The notes under the pieces were generated by a model, which was not told the origin of the DNA, searched no databases, and saw only the letters and a program-made list of their open reading frames with translations. DNA of 64,000 nt from Thiobacillus sp. (lineage in GTDB: Bacteria > Pseudomonadota > Gammaproteobacteria > Burkholderiales > Thiobacillaceae): assembly GCA_019459055.1 (NCBI GenBank), contig JAIBEI010000033.1, forward strand, positions 57,288 to 121,287. Reading direction: 5' to 3'. The translations under genes and the position numbers were made by a program. This document shows, one piece after another, positions 56,711-64,000 of the stretch; within the stretch, counting starts at the first letter, position 1, and every line of letters starts with the position of its first letter.

Positions 56711-56992
56711 GAATGGTTCTTTGCGTGAGGGGACGGTGGAAGTCGCTCGAGAAATTGCGGCAATCGTAACGGGTGGCAGCTGAGTCGGCTTAATGTTATT
56801 AAGCAATACTATTTTATGAAATAATATATAGGGGGGAAATGCTTCCGCAAGCAAGCAAGCGCTTTATCTACCCAGGAGAAAATCATGACTTTCAACAGAT
56901 TTATTGGATTCCTGATTTGCTGACCTCGCCAAGAAATTGGAGCGAGCGCGCCATGGAGCATGCTGCAGTGGCATCCTGGGTACCCGTCAGAC

Positions 56993-58000
56993 ATGGCTGA
57001 AACGACGACGCCTCTCCTCTCTCATTCACTTTCGGTGCCCCATCCCTCCACCGTCCTTTTGTTTGGGGAAGTGTTGATGGACTGCTTCCCGGATCGGGAG
57101 GTTCTGGGCGGCGCCCCCCTCAACGTCGCACATCATTTGCATGGACTGGGCGGGGGCGTTGGGGTGATTCCGGTACTGGTCACCCGCATCGGCAAGGACG
57201 AGCACGGCCACCACCTGCTGGAAGCGATGCACGCTGCAGGCTTGCCTATCGACGGCGTGCAGTTGGATTGCCTGCATCCCACCGGTGCGGTACGGATCGA
57301 GCTGGAAGCGGGCGGCCAGGGTCATCGCTTCGAAATTGCGCCCGATCAAGCCTGGGATTTCATACACGCCGATATGGCCCGGCAGGTTGGCCTGTCAAGC
57401 CGTCCGCAGTGGCTCTATTTCGGCACATTGGCGCAACGCGCCGCACCGCGCCAAATTGCGCGACCGGCCGTGCACCCAGCCTTGCGATCACTCATGCAGA
57501 CCACCCACGCAAAGGGATTTCTCGACCTCAACCTGCGTGATCCCTGGGTGCGCAAGGACGTGCTCCGCTGGTCGCTGGGAAAGGCGGAAATCGTCAAGAT
57601 GAACGAGGAGGAGTTGCTCCGCGTCGCGCACATGATGGGGCTGGGCGGCGCTTCGCAAGTGGTGCTCGGCAAGCGCCTGCTGCATGCCTTCGGCATCGGG
57701 CAGCTGCTGGTCACCGAAGGCGGGAACGGGGCCTGGCTGTTGCAAAGCGATGGCACCTATCACCACACAACGGCGACGACGCAGCTCGTCGACGTGGTCG
57801 ACAGCGTGGGCGCCGGCGATGGCTTCGCCGCGGTTTTTCTGCTCGGATTGACCCAGGGCTGGCCCGTCGAACGGACGCTTGAACGCGCACATGGCTTCGC
57901 CGGAGAAATCTGCCGCCTGCGCGGGGCGATTCCGGACAGTGACGATTTTTACCAGCCTTTCATCACGGCGTGGCAGCTTGCAGGTGGGGTAGCTGCATGA
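56993..58000 (+). CDS. PfkB-family sugar kinase, probable fructokinase
   Basis: GEVLMDCFPDREVLGGAPLNVAHHLHGLG; VDSVGAGDGFAAVFLLGL; next to SPS. Confidence 0.88.
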   Translation: MAETTTPLLSHSLSVPHPSTVLLFGEVLMDCFPDREVLGGAPLNVAHHLHGLGGGVGVIPVLVTRIGKDEHGHHLLEAMHAAGLPIDGVQLDCLHPTGAVRIELEAGGQGHRFEIAPDQAWDFIHADMARQVGLSSRPQWLYFGTLAQRAAPRQIARPAVHPALRSLMQTTHAKGFLDLNLRDPWVRKDVLRWSLGKAEIVKMNEEELLRVAHMMGLGGASQVVLGKRLLHAFGIGQLLVTEGGNGAWLLQSDGTYHHTTATTQLVDVVDSVGAGDGFAAVFLLGLTQGWPVERTLERAHGFAGEICRLRGAIPDSDDFYQPFITAWQLAGGVAA

Positions 58001-60141
58001 AACCGCTTTATATCGTGTTGGTGAGTGTGCATGGCCTGATTCGCGGCCGCGACCTGGAGCTTGGTCGCGATGCCGATACCGGCGGCCAGACCCTGTATGT
58101 AGTGGAACTGGCACGCGCGCTGGCGGAGTTGCCCGAGGTGGCACGCGTGGATTTGATGACTCGGCGCGTGATGGATCCGCAGCTTGATTCCGCTTACGCC
58201 GAGCCCATCGAGGCACTGGGCCCGAAGGCGCGCATCGTCCGCATCGATGCGGGACCCGAGGGCTACCTCCGCAAGGAGGAGTTGTGGGACCACCTGGATT
58301 CCTTCGCCGACAACGCGCTGGCTTTTCTGCGCGCCAAAGGCCTCAGTCCGGACCTCGTCCACAGTCACTATGCCGATGCCGGCTATGTCGGCACCCGCCT
58401 GGCCAATCTGCTGGGGGTGCCGCAGGTGCATACCGGCCATTCGCTGGGTCGAGTCAAGCGTCGCCGCCTGATCGCCTCGGGCCTGAAACGTGACGTGATC
58501 GAGGCCCGCTATCACATGGCGCGACGGGTGGAGGCAGAGGAACTGACCCTGGGTTCGGCCTCGCTGGTGATCGCCTCCACTGCCAACGAGATCGAGGAAC
58601 AGTACGGCCTGTACGACCACTATCAGCCGGAGCAGATGCAGGTGATACCGCCGGGCACCGACCTCAAGCGTTTCATGCCTTCGGATGGCAGCGAACAGCA
58701 CGCGCCCATCGCCGCCGAGGTGGCGCGTTTTCTCAACGATCCGGCCAAACCGATGATCCTGGCGGTGTCGCGCCCGGATGAGCGCAAGAACATCGCCACC
58801 CTGGTGCGTGCCTACGGTGAATCGGTGGAACTGCAGGAACGCGCCAACCTGGTGGTGGTCGCAGGAAACCGCGACGACATCCGCGACCTCGACAGCGGGG
58901 CTCAGAGCGTTCTCGGCGATCTGCTGCTGGATATCGACCGCTACGACCTGTACGGCAAGGTGGCCTATCCCAAGCATCACCGGCGCGACGAAGTGCCGGT
59001 GCTGTACCGGCTGGCCGGGGCATCGGGCGGCGTGTTCGTCAATCCGGCCTTGACCGAACCTTTCGGTCTGACCCTGATCGAGGCAGCGGCGAGCGGCCTG
59101 CCGATTGTCGCCACCTCGGACGGCGGGCCGCAGGACATCATCGGCAACTGCCACAACGGCTATCTGATCGACCCGCTCAACGAGGAAGAGATGGCCGCTT
59201 CCCTGCTGGCCGTGCTGAAAGACAAGGCCAACTGGGCGCATCTGGCGCAGGCGGGCTTGCGCGGCGTGCAGCAACATTACGCCTGGCCGGCGCATGCCAA
59301 AAACTACCTCGAAGCAGTGAAGCCGCTGCTGGAAGGCCGGCATCCTGCACGCCAGCCGACTTCGCGCCGGCCCAAGCTTTACCACGACCGGGCGCTGTTC
59401 ACCGACCTCGATCAAAACCTGCTGGGGGATTTGGAATCGCTGACCGAATTCGTCAAAGTGGTGCGGGAACACCGCAAGTGCGCCAGTTTCGGGGTCGCCA
59501 CCGGGCGTTCGCTGGAGTCCGCAGTCAAGGTCATGCGCCGCTACGCCATCCCAATGCCGGATGTGCTCATCACTAGCCTCGGCGCCGAGATCCACTTCGC
59601 GCCGGAATACGCGATGGACCTGGCCTGGACCCGCCACATTGACCACCTCTGGACGCCGTCATCGGTGCGCGCCATTCTCGACGAGCTGCCGGGTCTGAAG
59701 CGGCAGCCAAAATCCGAGCAGAGCCGCTTCAAGATCAGCTACTACATCGACCCCCAGATCGCGCCGTCGCTGGAGGAAATCAACCGCCTACTGCATCAGG
59801 GCGACCAGACCGTCAACGTCACGCTGTCCTTCGGCCAGTTTCTCGATGTGCTGCCGATCCGCGCCTCCAAGGGGTTTGCGGTGCGCTGGTTCGCCGATCA
59901 GTGGGGGGTGCCACTGGAGCAGGTTCTGGTTGCGGGCGGCTCCGGCTCCGATGAGGATATGATGCGCGGCAATACCCTGGCGGTGGTGGTGGCGAATCGA
60001 CACAACGAGGAGCTGCGCGCCCTGGCCGAGGTGGAGCGGATCTATTTTGCCCAGGCCGGTTATGCGCGAGGCATTCTGGAAGCCATCGAACACTACGATT
60101 TCTATGGCACCTGCCGGGTGCCGCCCAGAGAGTCATCCTGA
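57997..60141 (+). CDS. sps: Sucrose-phosphate synthase (GT4) with C-terminal SPP-like HAD domain
   Basis: 714 aa; SVHGLIRGRDLELGRDADTGGQTLYVVELARAL; VFVNPALTEPFGLTLIEAAASGLPIVATSDGGPQDI; ATGA overlap with the kinase. Confidence 0.92.
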   Translation: MKPLYIVLVSVHGLIRGRDLELGRDADTGGQTLYVVELARALAELPEVARVDLMTRRVMDPQLDSAYAEPIEALGPKARIVRIDAGPEGYLRKEELWDHLDSFADNALAFLRAKGLSPDLVHSHYADAGYVGTRLANLLGVPQVHTGHSLGRVKRRRLIASGLKRDVIEARYHMARRVEAEELTLGSASLVIASTANEIEEQYGLYDHYQPEQMQVIPPGTDLKRFMPSDGSEQHAPIAAEVARFLNDPAKPMILAVSRPDERKNIATLVRAYGESVELQERANLVVVAGNRDDIRDLDSGAQSVLGDLLLDIDRYDLYGKVAYPKHHRRDEVPVLYRLAGASGGVFVNPALTEPFGLTLIEAAASGLPIVATSDGGPQDIIGNCHNGYLIDPLNEEEMAASLLAVLKDKANWAHLAQAGLRGVQQHYAWPAHAKNYLEAVKPLLEGRHPARQPTSRRPKLYHDRALFTDLDQNLLGDLESLTEFVKVVREHRKCASFGVATGRSLESAVKVMRRYAIPMPDVLITSLGAEIHFAPEYAMDLAWTRHIDHLWTPSSVRAILDELPGLKRQPKSEQSRFKISYYIDPQIAPSLEEINRLLHQGDQTVNVTLSFGQFLDVLPIRASKGFAVRWFADQWGVPLEQVLVAGGSGSDEDMMRGNTLAVVVANRHNEELRALAEVERIYFAQAGYARGILEAIEHYDFYGTCRVPPRESS

Positions 60142-61020
60142 ATGGACGCGCCTATCCTGCTTGCCACCGACCTGGATCGCACCCTGCTGCCCAATGGCGG
60201 GCAGCCGGAATCGCCAGCGGCGCGGCAGCGCTTTCACCGTCTCGCCGCGCGGCCGGAGGTCCGGCTCGCCTACGTGACCGGCCGCCATCGGGAATTGGTG
60301 GAAACCGCCATCGCAGAGTACGAACTGCCTTGGCCCGATTTTGTCATCGCTGACGTGGGCACCAGCCTGTATGAAATAGACGCCCATGACTGGCGGCAGG
60401 TGCAGGACTGGCAGCAGACCATCGCACTCGACTGGGGCGGGCGCAGCTATGCCGAACTGGCTGCGATGATCGGTGAGATTCCGGGCCTGCGCTTGCAGGA
60501 GGCCGCCAAGCAGGGGGCCTGCAAACTGAGTTATTACGCGCCTCCGCTGATCGACCCGGCTGAACTATTGAACGGTATCCGGCTACGTCTCGAAGCCAGC
60601 GGCGCCCGCATCAATCTGGTGTGGAGCATCGACGAAACCACTGCCACCGGCCTTTTGGACGTGTTGCCTGCATCCGCCAGCAAGCTGCACGCTCTGGAAT
60701 TTCTGCGCGCGCGCCTGGGCATTTCGCTGAACCGCACCGTGTTCGCCGGCGACAGCGGCAACGACATGGAGGTTCTGGTCAGCAGCATTCCCTCGGTGCT
60801 GGTCGCCAATGCCCAGGAATCGGTGCGAGCCGAAGCCGTGGCGCACGCGGATCTCGCAAAACTGTATCTCGCACGCGGCGGACTGCTCGGCATGAACGGA
60901 AATTACAGCGCCGGCATTCTCGAAGGCGTGGTTCATTTCATTCCCGCCACCCGCAGTTGGCTGCTGTCGCCAGATGAATCGACGCACGCTTCGGCCACGT
61001 GCTCATCCGGTCGAGCCTGA
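60142..61020 (+). CDS. spp: Sucrose-phosphate phosphatase (HAD)
   Basis: LLATDLDRTLLPNGG; VFAGDSGNDMEVL; immediately after sps. Confidence 0.9.
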   Translation: MDAPILLATDLDRTLLPNGGQPESPAARQRFHRLAARPEVRLAYVTGRHRELVETAIAEYELPWPDFVIADVGTSLYEIDAHDWRQVQDWQQTIALDWGGRSYAELAAMIGEIPGLRLQEAAKQGACKLSYYAPPLIDPAELLNGIRLRLEASGARINLVWSIDETTATGLLDVLPASASKLHALEFLRARLGISLNRTVFAGDSGNDMEVLVSSIPSVLVANAQESVRAEAVAHADLAKLYLARGGLLGMNGNYSAGILEGVVHFIPATRSWLLSPDESTHASATCSSGRA

Positions 61021-61036
61021 AAGGCGAAAGACAGCC

Positions 61037-62989
61037 ATGTACGAACAGGCTTCCCACGCCCTGCTGAACGAAATCCTGATCAAGCTCAAGCCCGAGATCG
61101 GGAACCATCGGCTACGTCATTTCTATACCCGGCTCGGGGCGAATTTCTACGCGATTCATTCGCTGTTCAATCTGCTCTATGGCGCGCGTCCCGACTTCAA
61201 GGAGCAGATGGTGAGCCTGGTCGAAACCCTCGCCTTCCGCTACATCGAACGCGCGCCGGCTTTGCGGAAATCCGATCTGGCACGGGAGCGCGACTACAAC
61301 TGGTTCCTCAGCCAGAAGTGGGTCGGCATGGCGCTGTACTGCGACCGTTTCGCGGACGATCTGAAAGGCTTGCACGACAATCTGCCCTACCTGCAGGAAC
61401 TGGGCATCAACCTGCTGCACGTCATGCCCATGCTCGACTGCCCGCCCGCCCATCGCGATGGCGGTTACGCAGTGCGCGACTTTTACCGGATCGACCCCCG
61501 TTTCGGCAGCACCGCGGATGTCGAGGCGCTGGCCACCACGCTCAAGCGGCGCGACATGCTGCTGGTCCTCGATGTGGTGGTCAATCACACCTCCAATGAA
61601 CACGAATGGGCTCGGCTCGCGCGCCAGGGCGACCAGCAATACCAGGATTACTACTACGTATTCGACGACCGCGAGATTCCCGACATTTACGAAGAGACCA
61701 TGCCGGAAATCTTTCCGGTCACCGCGCCAGGCAACTTCACCTGGGACGAGGAAATGGGCAAGTGGGTGATGACCGTTTTCAACACCTACCAGTGGGACCT
61801 GAACTACCGCAACCCGGCGGTGCTGATCGAAATGATCGACATCATCCTGTTCTGGGCGAATCGGGGCGCCGACATCCTGCGCCTGGATGCGGTGGCTTTT
61901 CTGTGGAAAAAGATGGGCAGCGTCTGCCAGAACGAGCGCGAGGCGCATCTGCTGCTGCAACTGATGAAGGATTGCTGCCAGGTCACTGCACCGGGCGTGC
62001 TGTTCATCGCAGAAGCCATCGTGGCCCCCAGTGAAATCTCGAAATATTTCGGCGAGGACGCGATCAATGCCAAGGAGTGCGAGATCGCCTACAACGCCAC
62101 GCTGATGGCGCTGCTGTGGGATGCTGTGGCGACGAAGAACGCGGTTTTGCTCAACCAGGGCATCAAGAATCTTCCGGCCAAGCTGGAACGGGCGACCTGG
62201 CTCAACTACGTGCGCTGCCACGACGACATCGGCCTGGGGTTCGACGACAGCGATATTCGCCTGGCGGGCTACGAGCCGGCGCCGCACCGGCGCTTCATCG
62301 TCGATTACTACACCGGCCGGTTTCCGGGTTCGCCCGCGCGCGGCCTGCCATTCGGCGAGAATCCGAAAACGGGCGACGCGCGCATCTCCGGCTCGCTCGC
62401 CTCGCTGGTCGGGCTGGAATCCGCACTCGAGAGCGGGGATGAGGCCGCCATTGACGCCGCGATCAAGACCATTGTGGTACTGCACAGCGTGATCCTGTCG
62501 TTCGGTGGCATCCCGCTGCTGTACTACGGCGATGCAATCGGCACGCTCAACAGTCTGGAATATCTTGCCGATCCGAGCGTGGCAGCCGACAACCGCTGGA
62601 TGCATCGTTCGTATTTCGACTGGAACAAGGCCAAAAAACGGCATGAGTCCGGAACGATCGAGCAGCGCATCTTCAGCACCCTGAAAAAAATGATCGCGTT
62701 GCGCAAGGAAACGACTGCGTTCGCGGATTTTGACAACCGGCAGTTGCTGGCAGTGGACAACCCAAACTTGCTGGTTTTTTCCCGCAGCGACCCGCAACAG
62801 AGCCGCAACCGGGTGTTGGTGGTCGTCAACTTCAATACCGGGCGGCAGATGCTGCCCCTCGAGGCTTTGCGAACCTACGGTTTTTTCCAACCGGACGTGA
62901 TGAAAGACCTCTGCACCAGCACGCGCGCCGAGGTGGAAAACGATGCGCTCACCCTACCTGCGCTGTCGTGTCAATGGCTGAGTGATTGA
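61037..62989 (+). CDS. ams: Amylosucrase-like GH13 enzyme
   Basis: 650 aa; LVLDVVVNHTSNEH, ADILRLDAVAFLWKKMG, YVRCHDDIGLGFDD; start ATG 61037. Confidence 0.88.
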   Translation: MYEQASHALLNEILIKLKPEIGNHRLRHFYTRLGANFYAIHSLFNLLYGARPDFKEQMVSLVETLAFRYIERAPALRKSDLARERDYNWFLSQKWVGMALYCDRFADDLKGLHDNLPYLQELGINLLHVMPMLDCPPAHRDGGYAVRDFYRIDPRFGSTADVEALATTLKRRDMLLVLDVVVNHTSNEHEWARLARQGDQQYQDYYYVFDDREIPDIYEETMPEIFPVTAPGNFTWDEEMGKWVMTVFNTYQWDLNYRNPAVLIEMIDIILFWANRGADILRLDAVAFLWKKMGSVCQNEREAHLLLQLMKDCCQVTAPGVLFIAEAIVAPSEISKYFGEDAINAKECEIAYNATLMALLWDAVATKNAVLLNQGIKNLPAKLERATWLNYVRCHDDIGLGFDDSDIRLAGYEPAPHRRFIVDYYTGRFPGSPARGLPFGENPKTGDARISGSLASLVGLESALESGDEAAIDAAIKTIVVLHSVILSFGGIPLLYYGDAIGTLNSLEYLADPSVAADNRWMHRSYFDWNKAKKRHESGTIEQRIFSTLKKMIALRKETTAFADFDNRQLLAVDNPNLLVFSRSDPQQSRNRVLVVVNFNTGRQMLPLEALRTYGFFQPDVMKDLCTSTRAEVENDALTLPALSCQWLSD

Positions 62990-63288
62990 GCCGCAGGGCG
63001 AGTCTGACCCTTCCCAATGGCTTGGCAGCGCTGGTGGCGGAAATGGACGACAAGATCGACCGTTTGCTTGCGCGGAATGCCATCGAAACGAAACTGAGAT
63101 GAACACCCGCGACAACCAAGTCCTGACAAAGCATTCCTTACTGGACAAAGTGAACACCGAGAGTGTTTCCTCTATCAGGATGAATTCGAAACGTTTTTTT
63201 TCGGCAAAAGCTAAAGACTGGGCTTCCACAGAACGATGAATAGCACCCCAGTCCCATCCTATCGAAATCAGGTAAAAGGCTACGTGGG

Positions 63289-63316
63289 AAAAAAAGAGGG
63301 CGGAATCCCGCCCTCT
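63289..63316 (-). terminator. Terminator of clpB
   Basis: AGAGGGCGG-AATC-CCGCCCTCT with minus-strand T-run. Confidence 0.85.
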
Positions 63317-63338
63317 CGCTCTTACCTTCCCAGTCCGA

Positions 63339-63978
<640 letters not shown>

Positions 63979-63980
<2 letters not shown>

Positions 63981-64000
63981 GGGGGGGGGGGGCGGGGGGG
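63979..64000. other. Poly-G tract at window end, probable sequencing/assembly artefact
   Basis: GGGGGGGGGGGGGGCGGGGGGG interrupts ClpB just upstream of [11 protein letters not shown]. Confidence 0.8.

Noticed and set aside
57949-59646. 565-aa minus-strand ORF opposite sps
   Set aside because: Antisense shadow; SPS motifs define the plus strand as coding.
61112-62890. 592-aa minus-strand ORF opposite amylosucrase
   Set aside because: Antisense shadow; GH13 motifs are on the plus strand.

Overview
GC-rich chromosomal segment that looks like a sulfur-oxidising betaproteobacterium (Thiobacillus-like; inferred from gene content only). It has about 50 well-supported genes. Sulfur and energy genes: sat-aprB-aprA, and a flavocytochrome c sulfide dehydrogenase (fccAB-like) operon that also carries a NapC-type tetrahaem cytochrome and an ethylbenzene-dehydrogenase-related haem protein. 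CO2 fixation: a cbbQ-cbbO pair with no RuBisCO gene in the window. Housekeeping: rplU-rpmA-obgE, ispB, tRNA-Pro(CGG), hup, metG, dnaE, efp-earP, icd, mnmA, glnS, msrA, thrC-hom-alaA, surE-pcm-nlpD-rpoS, tamA-tamB and clpB (partial). Accessory: an RbbA/YhhJ-like ABC exporter and a compact sucrose cluster (MarR regulator, PfkB kinase, SPS, SPP, amylosucrase). Items worth a second look: a small ORF translationally coupled to cbbO, the mixed haem/fcc operon, the sucrose locus with its AT-rich divergent promoter and micro-ORF, gene relics (msrA 5' piece; a frameshifted fragment after tRNA-Pro that may be HsdR), dispersed palindromic repeats, and a poly-G run at the window end that looks like an artefact. 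No CRISPR array, rRNA, complete transposase or prophage was recognised. No completely novel system can be claimed from sequence reading alone.
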